From Pseudomonas helmanticensis (GTDB lineage Bacteria > Pseudomonadota > Gammaproteobacteria > Pseudomonadales > Pseudomonadaceae): 64,000 nt of DNA. Location of the stretch: the NCBI RefSeq assembly GCF_900182985.1, contig NZ_FXUY01000002.1, forward strand, positions 1,351,001 through 1,415,000, read 5' to 3'. Below are positions 8,647 to 18,389 of this stretch, in pieces (the first letter of the stretch is position 1; the number at the start of each line of letters is the position of its first letter). The notes below the pieces were generated by a model. The model was not told the origin of the DNA, did not search any database, and saw only the letters and a list, made by a program, of their open reading frames with translations. The translations under genes were made by a program, and so were the position numbers.

Positions 8647-9291
8647 TTACGCCCGCACAAACGGGTTTTCGCGCATTTCATCACCCAGTCGCGTATCCGG
8701 ACCATGCCCGGTCACCACCGTTGCATCTTCGTCCAGGGTATACAACCGCTGCTTGATCGACCGCACGATGGTCGCCTGGTCGCCGCCCCACAAATCCGTG
8801 CGCCCTACGCCGCGACGAAACAGCGTGTCGCCGGCAATCAACAGCTTAGCCTCGGAAAACCAAAAGCTCATGGAACCGGGCGTATGACCCGGCGTATGCA
8901 GCGCCACGCCGCAGCCACAGGCGAGTTCCTCGTCATCGCTCAACCAGCGATCCGGCGATGGCACCGGGATGTAGGGCACGCCGAACATCTGGCACTGCAT
9001 CTCAAGGTTGTCCCAGAGGAACTGATCTTCCTTGTGCAAGTGCAGGGTCGCACCGGTTTTCTCTTTCATCTGGCCGGAGGCGAGGAAGTGATCGAGATGG
9101 GCATGGGTGTGGATGATGCTGACGACTTTCAGGCCATGCGCATCGAGGCGCGCCATGATCAGGTCAGGATTGCCACCCGGATCGACGACGATCGCCTTTT
9201 TGGTGATCGGGTCACCGATGATGGTGCAGTTGCACTGGAGCGGGCCGACGGGAAAGGTTTCGCGGATGAGCTTAGTGGCCGGGACATTCAT
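8647..9291 (-). CDS. MBL-fold metallohydrolase (glyoxalase II-like, YcbL type)
   Basis: A 214-residue metallo-beta-lactamase-fold enzyme. The metal motif HTHAHLDH is near residue 56, followed by GHTPGSMSF, the bridging Asp in AGDTLF, and GHGPDT. This is the short YcbL/GloB-like group, which hydrolyses thioesters such as S-lactoylglutathione in some members. ATG 9291 is preceded by TTCAGGAGCTC; an upstream in-frame ATG at 9360 lacks this. It stands alone between two unrelated transcripts. Confidence 0.9.
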   Translation of the reverse strand: MNVPATKLIRETFPVGPLQCNCTIIGDPITKKAIVVDPGGNPDLIMARLDAHGLKVVSIIHTHAHLDHFLASGQMKEKTGATLHLHKEDQFLWDNLEMQCQMFGVPYIPVPSPDRWLSDDEELACGCGVALHTPGHTPGSMSFWFSEAKLLIAGDTLFRRGVGRTDLWGGDQATIVRSIKQRLYTLDEDATVVTGHGPDTRLGDEMRENPFVRA

Positions 9292-9501
9292 CGAGAGCTC
9301 CTGAATTTCGATTTCCGACAGGATACCAGCCTGCCGATCTTCAGTTTCATGCCGGCGCACCGATATAGGGCTGAGTCATTTTTCTGGCGCCACCGATAAA
9401 AAAATAGTGGCGTACTGATATCAATTGACGCTGCTCTTGGTACAAAATTGTTTATTGAAGTGGCCATATTCAGGAAGGCCGCCCCCACTCAGGATCTCGC
9501 A

Positions 9502-12500
9502 ATGTCGTCACCAACAGGTTATGTGCTCACCAGGCCTTCGTTTCTTACCGGCAATGCCCAGGCAGACAGCCTGATCTTTGGCACACAGTGGCTGAGCCCG
9601 GACTTTGGTGGCAGCGATTTCTTCTCGACCCGACTGACCTACAGCTTTGTCACCCCCGGCCAGTCGTACTTCGCCAAGGGCTACAGTCCGGACAACGAAT
9701 TTCTCAACAGCTATGCCCTGACCAGTGCACAACAAACCGCCGTGACCAGTGCACTCAATGCCTGGAGCGCCGTAGCGAACATCAAATTCACGCTGATCAG
9801 CGACATTAACGACAGCGCTGGCGACCTGCGTTTTGGCGGCTACGCCGGCATGGACCCGAAAACGGCCGCGTGGGCCTACTTTCCTGATGAAAAACCTCTG
9901 GCCGGCGACGTCTGGATCGGACCGGTGACGGATAACCCGAACCCTGTCCGAGGCACGTATGACTACATGACATTTGTCCATGAAATCGGTCATGCGCTGG
10001 GCCTGAAGCACCCGTTCGAAGCGAGCCCGACCAACAGCACCCTTATTTCGCCGTTGATCGACGATTCGCATTTCACCCTGATGAGCTACAACAACACGTA
10101 CTCCTATCAGCCAACGACGCCGATGGTTCTGGACATCCTCGTGATCCAGCAGCTCTACGGTGCCAACATGCTCTGGCAGGCTGGCGACAACGTCTACAAA
10201 TGGGCACCTGACCAATCGGTTTTCGAGACCATCTGGGACGCTGGCGGTAACGACACCATCGACGCAAGCAATCAACTGTCGGCAGTCACACTGAACCTCA
10301 ATGAGGGGCAGTACAGCCAGATCGGCAAGGCTTTCGTCAACACCACCACTCAGGCGTCGGTCAATGACGGCCTAGCGATCGCGTTCGGTGCCAAGATTGA
10401 AAATGCCACCGGCTCTGCCTTCGATGATGTCCTGATCGGCAACGATCTGAACAACTGGCTCAACGGCATGGGCGGTGCGGACACCATGAGCGGTGGCGCC
10501 GGTAACGATACCTACGTCGTCGATAACGTTAACGATGTGATCATCGAGACGAACGCATCACTCACTGAATATGACACCGTCATTTCCGTTATCGACTACA
10601 CACTCGGCGCCAATCTCGAATACCTGTCCCTGGCTGGCACGGCGAACATCAATGCCACCGGTAACGCCCTTGGCAATCGTCTGACCGGTAATGTCGGCAA
10701 CAACATTCTCGACGGCGGCGCGGGTAACGACCTGCTCACCGGCGGACTCGGCAACGACACTTACATCGTCGACAGCACAGGCGACGTGGTTGTCGAAACT
10801 AGCACTTTGAGCACCGAGATCGACACGGTCAAGGCGTCGGTCAGCTACACGCTGAGCGCCAACGTGGAAAATCTGGTCCTCACCGGTACTGCCGACCTCA
10901 ATGGCAACGGCAACGGCCTGAACAACGTCATCACCGGCAACATCGGCAACAACCTGCTCAACGGCGGCGCGGGTGCCGACACCCTGATCGGCGGCGCTGG
11001 CAATGACACCTACATCATCGACAACGCCGGCGACTCCGTTGTCGAACTGGCCAACGAAGGCCAGGATCTGGTCAAGGCCTCCGTCAGTTACGTCTTCAAC
11101 GCCAACGTTGAAGACGGCGAACTGACCGGCACCGATGCCATCAACATGGTCGGCAACGACCTGAACAACGTGCTCACCGGCAACAGTGCCGCCAACGTTC
11201 TCAACGGCATGGCCGGTGCGGACACGATGATCGGCGGCGCCGGCAACGACTACTATTTCGTCGACAACGTCGGCGACCTGGTGGTCGAGACCAGCACGCT
11301 GGCCAGTGAGATCGACACCGTGCGTTCCACCATCAGCTACGCCCTGACGTCCAACGTCGAGTACCTGGTGCTGACCGGCAACGCCGACATCAACGCCACC
11401 GGCAACGCCTTGGGCAACCGCCTGACCGGTAACGACGGCAACAACATTCTCGACGGCGGCGCGGGTAACGACCTGCTCACCGGCGGCCTCGGCAACGACA
11501 CTTACATCGTCGACAGCACCGGCGACGTGGTTGTCGAAACCAGCACCCTGAGCACTGAAATCGACACCGTCAAAGCGTCAGTCAACTACGCGCTGGGCGC
11601 CAACCTCGAGAATCTGGTTCTGACCGGCACTGCCGACCTCAACGGCAGCGGCAACGGCCTGAACAACGTCATCACCGGCAACATCGGCAATAACCTGCTC
11701 GACGGCGGCGTGGGTGCCGACACCTTAATCGGCGGCGCCGGCAATGACACTTATATCGTCGACAACGCCAGTGATACCGTCATTGAACAAGCAGACGAAG
11801 GCTACGACCGTGTCAATGCCTCGATCAGCTATACCCTCGGCGCCAATATCGAGGAAGGTCTGCTGACCGGGAACAATGCGATCAATCTGACTGGCAACAA
11901 TCTGGACAATCGACTCACCGGCAACGCCGCGGCCAACACACTGCAAGGTGGCGCCGGCAACGACACTTTGGATGGCGGCGCGGGTGCCGACACCCTGATC
12001 GGCGGCGCTGGCAATGACACCTACATCATCGACAACGCCAACGACTCGGTTGTCGAACTGGCCAACGAAGGCCAGGATCTGGTCAAGGCCTCCGTCAGTT
12101 ACGTCTTCAACGCCAACGTTGAAGACGGCGAACTGACCGGCACCGATGCCATCAACATGGTCGGCAACGACCTGAACAACGTGCTCACCGGCAACAGTGC
12201 CGCCAACGTTCTCAACGGCATGGCCGGTGCGGACACGATGATCGGCGGCGCCGGCAACGACTACTATTTCGTCGACAACGTCGGCGACCTGGTGGTCGAG
12301 ACCAGCACGCTGGCCAGTGAGATCGACACCGTGCGTTCCACCATCAGCTACGCCCTGACGTCCAACGTCGAGTACCTGGTGCTGACCGGCAACGCCGACA
12401 TCAACGCCACCGGCAACGCCTTGGGCAACCGCCTGACCGGTAACGACGGCAACAACATTCTCGACGGCGGCGCGGGTAACGACCTGCTCACCGGCGGCCT

Positions 12501-13821
12501 CGGCAACGACACTTACATCGTCGACAGCACCGGCGACGTGGTTGTCGAAACCAGCACCCTGAGCACTGAAATCGACACCGTCAAAGCGTCAGTCAACTAC
12601 GCGCTGGGCGCCAACCTCGAGAATCTGGTTCTGACCGGCACTGCCGACCTCAACGGCAGCGGCAACGGCCTGAACAACGTCATCACCGGCAACATCGGCA
12701 ATAACCTGCTCGACGGCGGCGTGGGTGCCGACACCTTGATCGGCGGCGCCGGCAATGACACTTATATCGTCGACAACGCCGGCGACTCCGTTGTCGAACT
12801 GGCCAATGAAGGTATTGATCTGGTCAAGGCCTCCGTCAGCTACTTCTTCACCGCCAACATTGAAAACGGCGAGCTGACCGGTACTGACGCTATCAATATG
12901 GTCGGCAACGACCTGAACAACGTGCTCACCGGCAACAGTGCCGCCAACGTCCTCAACGGCATGGAAGGCGCAGACACGATGATCGGCGGCGCCGGCAACG
13001 ACTACTATTTCGTCGACAACGTCGGCGACCTGGTGGTCGAGACCAGCACGCTGGCCAGTGAGATCGACACCGTGCGTTCCACCATCAGCTACGCCCTGAC
13101 GTCCAACGTCGAGTACCTGGTGCTGACCGGCAACGCCGACATCAACGCCACCGGCAACGCCTTGGGCAACCGCCTGACCGGTAACGACGGCAACAACATT
13201 CTCGACGGCGGCGCGGGTAACGACCTGCTCACCGGCGGTCTCGGCAACGACACTTACATCGTCGACAGCACCGGCGACGTGGTTGTCGAAACCAGCACCC
13301 TGAGCACTGAAATCGACACCGTCGTGTCGTCGGTCAACTACACGCTGGGCAACAATCTTGAGAACCTCACACTGACCGGTAGCGCCAGCCTCAACGGCAA
13401 CGGCAACGCACTGGATAACTTGCTGATCGGCAATGCCGGTGCCAACGTGCTCAACGGCGGCGCTGGCGCTGACACCCTGATCGGTGGATTGGGCACCGAT
13501 ACACTCACGGGAGGCAGCGGTGCGGATCTGTTTGTGTTCAACGCATGGAACGAATCCGCAACCGGCAACGCACGCGACGTCATCACCGACTTCAACAGCC
13601 TGCAAGGAGACAAGATCGACCTGACGAAATTTGATGCCAACCTGCTGGATGCCGGTTTCAATGGCTTCTCTTTCATCGGTGCGGCTGATTTCACCGGCGC
13701 AGGGCAACTGCGCTTCGTTGACCACGTGCTCTCGGGCAACGTCAGCGGCAACGCCGGTGCGGACTTCGAGATCCAGTTGGTCGGGGTGAACAGTTTCAGC
13801 GCCAACGACCTGGTAGCCTGA
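9502..13821 (+). CDS. Serralysin-like (M10) metalloprotease with long RTX/calcium-binding array
   Basis: A 1439-residue, probably secreted, calcium-binding protein. The N-terminal third is a metzincin protease domain with zinc motif HEIGHALGLKHP at residues 160-171 and Met-turn MSYNNTYSY from residue 194. About 12 RTX modules follow, each with GGAGNDTY-type nonapeptides and a 60-75 residue beta-rich spacer (VVETSTLSTEIDTV...YTL..NVENLVLTG). It ends in an M10 C-terminal domain and the tail SFSANDLVA, as expected for type I secretion. It has no N-terminal signal peptide. Usual serralysins are about 480 residues; this one is three times longer through array expansion. No ABC transporter, membrane-fusion protein or inhibitor gene is within the window. 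ATG 9502 (after AGGATCTC) was chosen over a TTG at 9448. Confidence 0.88.
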   Translation: MSSPTGYVLTRPSFLTGNAQADSLIFGTQWLSPDFGGSDFFSTRLTYSFVTPGQSYFAKGYSPDNEFLNSYALTSAQQTAVTSALNAWSAVANIKFTLISDINDSAGDLRFGGYAGMDPKTAAWAYFPDEKPLAGDVWIGPVTDNPNPVRGTYDYMTFVHEIGHALGLKHPFEASPTNSTLISPLIDDSHFTLMSYNNTYSYQPTTPMVLDILVIQQLYGANMLWQAGDNVYKWAPDQSVFETIWDAGGNDTIDASNQLSAVTLNLNEGQYSQIGKAFVNTTTQASVNDGLAIAFGAKIENATGSAFDDVLIGNDLNNWLNGMGGADTMSGGAGNDTYVVDNVNDVIIETNASLTEYDTVISVIDYTLGANLEYLSLAGTANINATGNALGNRLTGNVGNNILDGGAGNDLLTGGLGNDTYIVDSTGDVVVETSTLSTEIDTVKASVSYTLSANVENLVLTGTADLNGNGNGLNNVITGNIGNNLLNGGAGADTLIGGAGNDTYIIDNAGDSVVELANEGQDLVKASVSYVFNANVEDGELTGTDAINMVGNDLNNVLTGNSAANVLNGMAGADTMIGGAGNDYYFVDNVGDLVVETSTLASEIDTVRSTISYALTSNVEYLVLTGNADINATGNALGNRLTGNDGNNILDGGAGNDLLTGGLGNDTYIVDSTGDVVVETSTLSTEIDTVKASVNYALGANLENLVLTGTADLNGSGNGLNNVITGNIGNNLLDGGVGADTLIGGAGNDTYIVDNASDTVIEQADEGYDRVNASISYTLGANIEEGLLTGNNAINLTGNNLDNRLTGNAAANTLQGGAGNDTLDGGAGADTLIGGAGNDTYIIDNANDSVVELANEGQDLVKASVSYVFNANVEDGELTGTDAINMVGNDLNNVLTGNSAANVLNGMAGADTMIGGAGNDYYFVDNVGDLVVETSTLASEIDTVRSTISYALTSNVEYLVLTGNADINATGNALGNRLTGNDGNNILDGGAGNDLLTGGLGNDTYIVDSTGDVVVETSTLSTEIDTVKASVNYALGANLENLVLTGTADLNGSGNGLNNVITGNIGNNLLDGGVGADTLIGGAGNDTYIVDNAGDSVVELANEGIDLVKASVSYFFTANIENGELTGTDAINMVGNDLNNVLTGNSAANVLNGMEGADTMIGGAGNDYYFVDNVGDLVVETSTLASEIDTVRSTISYALTSNVEYLVLTGNADINATGNALGNRLTGNDGNNILDGGAGNDLLTGGLGNDTYIVDSTGDVVVETSTLSTEIDTVVSSVNYTLGNNLENLTLTGSASLNGNGNALDNLLIGNAGANVLNGGAGADTLIGGLGTDTLTGGSGADLFVFNAWNESATGNARDVITDFNSLQGDKIDLTKFDANLLDAGFNGFSFIGAADFTGAGQLRFVDHVLSGNVSGNAGADFEIQLVGVNSFSANDLVA
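11038..13322. repeat. Long direct repeats inside the RTX gene
   Basis: By eye, about 690 bp at 11038-11725 recur at 12049-12736 without a difference I can find (period 1011 bp, four RTX modules). A third, shorter copy (about 350 bp) runs from about 12968 to 13322, at a period of 741 bp (three modules), with at least one silent change. The flanks diverge more, pointing to recent duplication or gene conversion. Confidence 0.88.
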
Positions 13822-13865
13822 CGGTTATTGCAGTCATTGCGGCTTGCCATACAGGCCGTCATCCA

Positions 13866-13901
13866 TAAAAAACGCCCCGACTGGATCGAGGCGTTTTTTT
13901 T
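13866..13901. terminator. Bidirectional terminator between protease and LuxR genes
   Basis: Stem AAAAAACGCC/GGCGTTTTTT with a GC core gives a U-run in both directions, serving the two convergent genes. Confidence 0.88.
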
Positions 13902-13921
13902 GCTTTGGCATTTGTGGCCAG

Positions 13922-16654
13922 TTAACCCAGGACTCCCAGTTCCTTCGCCCTCGCCACGGCCTGTGTACGCCGCTCGACCCCCAACTTGCTGTTGATATGG
14001 CTGGCATGGGTTTTCACCGTATGCAGCGAAATGAACAGTTGCTCGCTGATCTCCTGGTTCGAGCAGCCTTGGGCGATCAGGCGTAGCACCGCAAGCTCCC
14101 GGCTGCTGAGTTGCTCCGCCGCTGCGGACTCTGCCGGGCGGCTGGCTGACGGCGGAAAATGCATCAGCAGTTGCTGGCTGACCACCGCCCCGGAGGTCTG
14201 CGCCAACTGCCCCCGCAACCAGTCCGCGGATTCTTTCATCAGCGTATCGAAGGGTTGCAGCACGCCCCCGGCAGCGGCTTCCAGCGCCTGACTCAGCGCT
14301 TTGCGCGCTTGCGGCTCACGATCTGCGGCCAGCAGCAATGCTACCTTCTGCGTCAACGCCATTACACTGAGCAACTGCCGGCCGGTTTGCTGGCCGTTTT
14401 CATGCAACGCGTTCAGTCGTCCTTCGGCGAGCATTGGTTGCCCTTGAATCATCTCCAGCAACGCTTGTTGCAATTCAACATGCAACGGCAGTTGTGGATG
14501 AAACTCCGGCGGCGCGGCGGCGCGTTCGCCTGTGTAGGTCTGGCCAAGGCGCGCCAGCCAGGCCTCGGCCAGATCGGTGCGGCCCTGCGCCAGCCACAGT
14601 TCACATTTGACCAGGGTGATCATCGCCAGATAGTAGATCGGCGGCACGTCCCAGATGTGCATCAGCCGTTCGGCTTCGGCCAGTTCGGCAAAGGCCTTGG
14701 CGAACTCGCCGTTGCTGCCATCCAGTCGAGCGATGACGCAATGGCCGATCAATACGCTGATATCGCGACAGGCCCGTGCCTCGGCGATCCCGGCCAACAA
14801 ACGCACGCGCGCCGCCTGAGGCTGCAAGCGCATCGCCAACAAAAAACCTTCGTACAGCGTCAGCCGTGCACGCACCGCATACAAGCGTTGCGGCGACAGC
14901 CCGCGCAGGCGCTCCAGGCCCTGATGCACTTCATCCAGCGCGCGCAGAATTTCACCGCGCGACTGCAATACGCGCGCGCGGTCGTAATGGGCCAACGCTT
15001 CAAACAGCGGATTGCCGACCCGTTGCGCCAGTTCAAGGGATTCGCGGTTAAGACCACGGGCGCGCCATAGATCACCATCGGCAATCGCCAGATTGGACAG
15101 GGTCGACAGGCACATCAGCCGCTGGCCGTAGCGTTTGGCGGGCAGGCTTTCCAGAGCTTCGCTGCAATACCTGAGCGTCAGTTCACGGTGGCCGCGACCA
15201 CGGGCAATGATCCCGCTCAACGCCAGCCATTGCGCCAGCATCGACTTTTGCGCAGTCGCCGAAGGCGCTGGCAGAAAGCGGCTCAAATGGCTGGACAACT
15301 CTTCGGCGGCATCGAGCTGGCAAGCCAGCCCCAGCGCCCAACTGTAGAGGACGATCAAACGCGGCGTGCTGATCAGCAGGCTGTCGGGCAAGTCCATTTT
15401 CCAGCGCAGCAGCATGCCGACGTTCTGTTCGGCCAGTAGTTGTTCTTCAGAAAGGTTTTGCACCAGATTCGCGGCCACATCAAGGTGGCCGGCACGCAAC
15501 GCCTGCTCCACGGCCTCATCGAGCAGCCCCTGCGCATTGAACCAGCGACAGGCGCGCAGGTGCAGTGTCGCGGTCGGCACCATCGCCTGCGCGATCGGAC
15601 GACTGCGCAGCAAATCAGAAAACAGATGGTGATAACGATACCAGTGCCCGTGCTCATCCAGCGGCACCAGAAACACCTGATGCGCCAGCAGGAAACGCAG
15701 GATCTCGGCGCTGTCATGGGCCTCGCGGACGGCGTCGCACAGTTCGCTGCAAAAGCGTTCCTGAGGCGCCGTTTCGTAGAGAAACGCCTGCACTTCGGGG
15801 GGCAGGCAATCGATGACTTCTTCGAGCAGGTAATCGCGGATCAGCCCTTCCCCGCCGTTCAACGCTTGCGGCAAGGCGGCGTCGCTACCAGCTTCAGCCA
15901 CTGCCAGCAGCCAGAAACGTAGCCCGGCTACCCAGCCTTCGCTACGTTGGATCAGGCTTTCCAGCGCTTCGCCGCGCAGTGAGCTGCTGTGGCGATCGAG
16001 CAAGGTCAAAGCTTCGTCGTGGGTCAGCCGCAGATCCTGTTCGTGCAGTTCGAGCAGTTGCCGAGACAGGCGCAAGCGCGCCAGATGCCAGTCGGGGCGT
16101 TGGCGACTGGTGACCATGACCAGCAAGCCGTCCGGTAAATGATTGAGGAAGAATTGCAGGCAGCGATCGAGTACCGGGCCTTGCGCCAGATGATAATCGT
16201 CGAGCACCAACAGCAGCGGCGCCGCTGGATCAAGGTGCAGCGCCAGCTCATCGAGCAGACCGTCGAGCCATTCTTCAAACGCAAACGGCTGATGACGCTG
16301 ACGCATTTTCAGCAGCCCCAATGCACGGCTGCCCAATTGCGGAAAGTAGTCCTGCAAACCTTCCAGCAAACGCTCGAGGAAGCGCCCGGGGTCACTGTCG
16401 CGCGGGCTCAGGCCGAGCCACAGACTTTGCCACTGCGCCGGCAGACTCTGGCAGAACTCCACCGCCAGCGAACTCTTGCCAAACCCGGCCGGGGCACTGA
16501 CCAGCAATAGCCGTCCACCGAGCCCGGCTTGCAGGCGCTCGCACAGGCGCGGTCGCAGCACGTAGCCCTCGGGCAATGGCGGGCGAAAAAAACGCCCGTC
16601 GAGTGCCGCGACGGCAACGCTTGCAGGACCCGGAAGTGGGGACAGATCAGTCAT
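13922..16654 (-). CDS. MalT-type LuxR-family regulator (LAL/STAND ATPase)
   Basis: A 910-residue regulator of the large ATP-binding LuxR class. Walker A SAPAGFGKSS is at residues 53-62 and Walker B-like LLLVLDDYHL near residue 150. A TPR-like helical middle follows, then a LuxR/FixJ HTH at about 848-905 (LSSRELAVLRLIAQGCSNQEI, HTVKTHASHINSKLGV shown in two pieces). Family members bind a small ligand and ATP, oligomerise and activate adjacent genes. The DUF1329-DUF1302-ligase genes lie directly upstream on the same strand, a combination often seen in pseudomonads, so they are the likely targets. ATG 16654 has only a weak ribosome site. Confidence 0.9.
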   Translation of the reverse strand: MTDLSPLPGPASVAVAALDGRFFRPPLPEGYVLRPRLCERLQAGLGGRLLLVSAPAGFGKSSLAVEFCQSLPAQWQSLWLGLSPRDSDPGRFLERLLEGLQDYFPQLGSRALGLLKMRQRHQPFAFEEWLDGLLDELALHLDPAAPLLLVLDDYHLAQGPVLDRCLQFFLNHLPDGLLVMVTSRQRPDWHLARLRLSRQLLELHEQDLRLTHDEALTLLDRHSSSLRGEALESLIQRSEGWVAGLRFWLLAVAEAGSDAALPQALNGGEGLIRDYLLEEVIDCLPPEVQAFLYETAPQERFCSELCDAVREAHDSAEILRFLLAHQVFLVPLDEHGHWYRYHHLFSDLLRSRPIAQAMVPTATLHLRACRWFNAQGLLDEAVEQALRAGHLDVAANLVQNLSEEQLLAEQNVGMLLRWKMDLPDSLLISTPRLIVLYSWALGLACQLDAAEELSSHLSRFLPAPSATAQKSMLAQWLALSGIIARGRGHRELTLRYCSEALESLPAKRYGQRLMCLSTLSNLAIADGDLWRARGLNRESLELAQRVGNPLFEALAHYDRARVLQSRGEILRALDEVHQGLERLRGLSPQRLYAVRARLTLYEGFLLAMRLQPQAARVRLLAGIAEARACRDISVLIGHCVIARLDGSNGEFAKAFAELAEAERLMHIWDVPPIYYLAMITLVKCELWLAQGRTDLAEAWLARLGQTYTGERAAAPPEFHPQLPLHVELQQALLEMIQGQPMLAEGRLNALHENGQQTGRQLLSVMALTQKVALLLAADREPQARKALSQALEAAAGGVLQPFDTLMKESADWLRGQLAQTSGAVVSQQLLMHFPPSASRPAESAAAEQLSSRELAVLRLIAQGCSNQEISEQLFISLHTVKTHASHINSKLGVERRTQAVARAKELGVLG

Positions 16655-16816
16655 GGCCGGCTCTTGTTTGAATGGCTATTGGCGGCATTGCAGATGTCCG
16701 CAGACTAGCCTTAAACGAAGAGGTAATGAAGGTTGCTGCTACAAATGGCTACAAAAAAGCTACACAGCGCCGACAAAATCCGCCATCACCGCTACATCGC
16801 GCCTTGTGCTGAATCC

Positions 16817-16910
16817 GTGTAGGAGCTGCCGCAGGCTGCGATCTTTTGACCTTGGTTTTTTACAATCAACAACAGGATCAAAAGATCGCAGCCTGCGGCA
16901 GCTCCTGCAT
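16817..16910. repeat. REP pair, family A (inverted)
   Basis: GTAGGAGCTGCCGCAGGCTG and its inverted copy separated by about 45 bp; the inner ends also pair (GATCTTTTGA/TCAAAAGATC). Confidence 0.9.
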
Positions 16911-16932
16911 GAGCGGTGCGGTGGGAAACGCG

Positions 16933-16967
16933 CAAAAAAACGCCCCGAACCAGTCGGGGCGTTTTTC
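16933..16967 (-). terminator. Intrinsic terminator of DUF1302-DUF1329 transcript
   Basis: Stem CGCCCCGA/TCGGGGCG followed by a run of T on the minus strand (TTTTTTTGCG), 31 bp past the DUF1329 stop. Confidence 0.9.
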
Positions 16968-16997
16968 ACGAGGATGCGGCCTCGGGTTTACAGCGGT

Positions 16998-18362
16998 TTA
17001 GCGAACACCGTCCTGACGCAGAGCGGCTGGAGTGAAGTCGCTGGTGGTGGCGGTGAAACCGAAGTCATACGCCTGTTTCTCTTCGTTCTTCATGCCCAGC
17101 GCCAGATAACGGCCAGATTGCAGGTCGTAGAGGGTTTCCAGGGCGTACCACGGCACTTGCTTGTCGTAGTAGTCCTCGGCATGCGCCTCGGCCACACGCC
17201 ACAGCTGACCACGACCGTCGTAGTGGTCGATCACCGCCGCTTGCCAGGTGTCTTCATCGATATAGAAGTCGCGCTTGGCGTAGATGTGGCGCTGACCTTC
17301 CTTCAGGGTTGCAACCACGTGCCAGACGCGACGCAGCTCGTAGCGCGCCAGGTCCTGGTTGATGTGGCCGGCCTTGATGATGTCGGTGTACTTCAGTTTC
17401 GGATCGTCGAGCTTGTAGCTGTCCGAAGCGATGTACATCTCTTTCTTGCCTTCGAGCTTCCAGTCGTAACGATCCGGGGCACCGTTGAACATGTCGAGGT
17501 TGTCGGAGGTACGCAGGCCATCCGCCGCAGTACCCGGGCCGTCATAGGACACTTGTGGCGCACGGCGCACACGACGCTGACCGGCGTTGTAGACCCACGC
17601 CGAACGCGGTTCCTTCACTTGGTCGAGGGTCTCGTGCACCAGCAGCACGCCACCGGCCAGACGTGCCGGCGCAGTCACTTTCTGCTTGAAGTAGAACAGG
17701 ATGTTGCCTGGGTTTTTCGGGTCGTAGTCCTTCATCTTGTCGCGGAACACGAACTGATCCTGGAAGTACACCAGGCTGAACGAGCCGTTCGGTTGTGGCG
17801 TCGCCTGGGTCACCAGACGGGTCACGCTGCCGCCGCGATAGCGGGTGATATGGTTCCAGATGACTTCCACACCGCTTTTTGGAATCGGGAACGGCACAGC
17901 GGTTTCGAAGTTTTCCAGACCGTTGCCGCCGGACACCAGATTGGTGGTGGTGGCGTTTTTCTTGATGGCGGCGAACACGTCATCCGGCACGGTCGCGCCG
18001 CGATGGGACGGGTAAACCGGCATCTTGAAGGTGTCCGGATAACGCTTGAACATCGCGTACTGGCCCGGTGCAAGTTTGTCCTTGTACTTGTCGACGTCCT
18101 TGGCGGTGATGATGAACAGCGGTTTTTCACTGGCGTACGGGTCAGACAGGAAACCCTTGCTGTCGACGGTGCCGGCATTCTTCGGCAGCGGTTTCCACGC
18201 CGGAATCGAACCGTCGGCGTTACCAGCCATTTCAGCGCCCATCGGGGTCAGGCTCTTGCCCAACTTGTCGGCTTCAGCAGCAGGCACAGCGGCCATGACA
18301 CCGGTCGCCAACAGCGACAGGCCCAGTACACCGGCGTGGAACAGACTCTTTGTTATTTTCAT
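16998..18362 (-). CDS. DUF1329 periplasmic/outer-membrane protein
   Basis: A 454-residue exported protein with a Sec signal peptide (cleavage expected after residue 24, GVMA). The rest is the DUF1329 family, whose fold is related to LolA/LolB lipoprotein carriers; the molecular role is not established. It follows the DUF1302 gene by 27 bp on the same strand, so the two form an operon. Such pairs recur in pseudomonads beside acyl-CoA ligases, RND transporters or catabolic genes, which suggests, by inference, handling of a hydrophobic substrate in the envelope. ATG 18362 is preceded by AGGA at -15. Confidence 0.9.
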   Translation of the reverse strand: MKITKSLFHAGVLGLSLLATGVMAAVPAAEADKLGKSLTPMGAEMAGNADGSIPAWKPLPKNAGTVDSKGFLSDPYASEKPLFIITAKDVDKYKDKLAPGQYAMFKRYPDTFKMPVYPSHRGATVPDDVFAAIKKNATTTNLVSGGNGLENFETAVPFPIPKSGVEVIWNHITRYRGGSVTRLVTQATPQPNGSFSLVYFQDQFVFRDKMKDYDPKNPGNILFYFKQKVTAPARLAGGVLLVHETLDQVKEPRSAWVYNAGQRRVRRAPQVSYDGPGTAADGLRTSDNLDMFNGAPDRYDWKLEGKKEMYIASDSYKLDDPKLKYTDIIKAGHINQDLARYELRRVWHVVATLKEGQRHIYAKRDFYIDEDTWQAAVIDHYDGRGQLWRVAEAHAEDYYDKQVPWYALETLYDLQSGRYLALGMKNEEKQAYDFGFTATTSDFTPAALRQDGVR

Positions 18363-18389
18363 ATGTGTGTTCGTCCTGAAATGCAGTGC

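Larger units (their letters stand above)
16655..16997. other. Intergenic region between LuxR regulator and DUF1329 gene
   Basis: These 343 bp hold the leader of the LuxR gene, a family A REP pair and the DUF1329 terminator. I see no further open frame or RNA gene. Confidence 0.8.

Noticed and set aside
9420..9460. TTGACG at 9425-9430 as a promoter for the protease
   Set aside because: No -10 box at an acceptable spacing (nearest TTTATT is 20 bp away).
10400..13500. Regular repeats that could suggest a CRISPR array
   Set aside because: The repeats are in frame within one protein and encode RTX nonapeptides; spacers are not unique and repeat lengths do not fit CRISPR.
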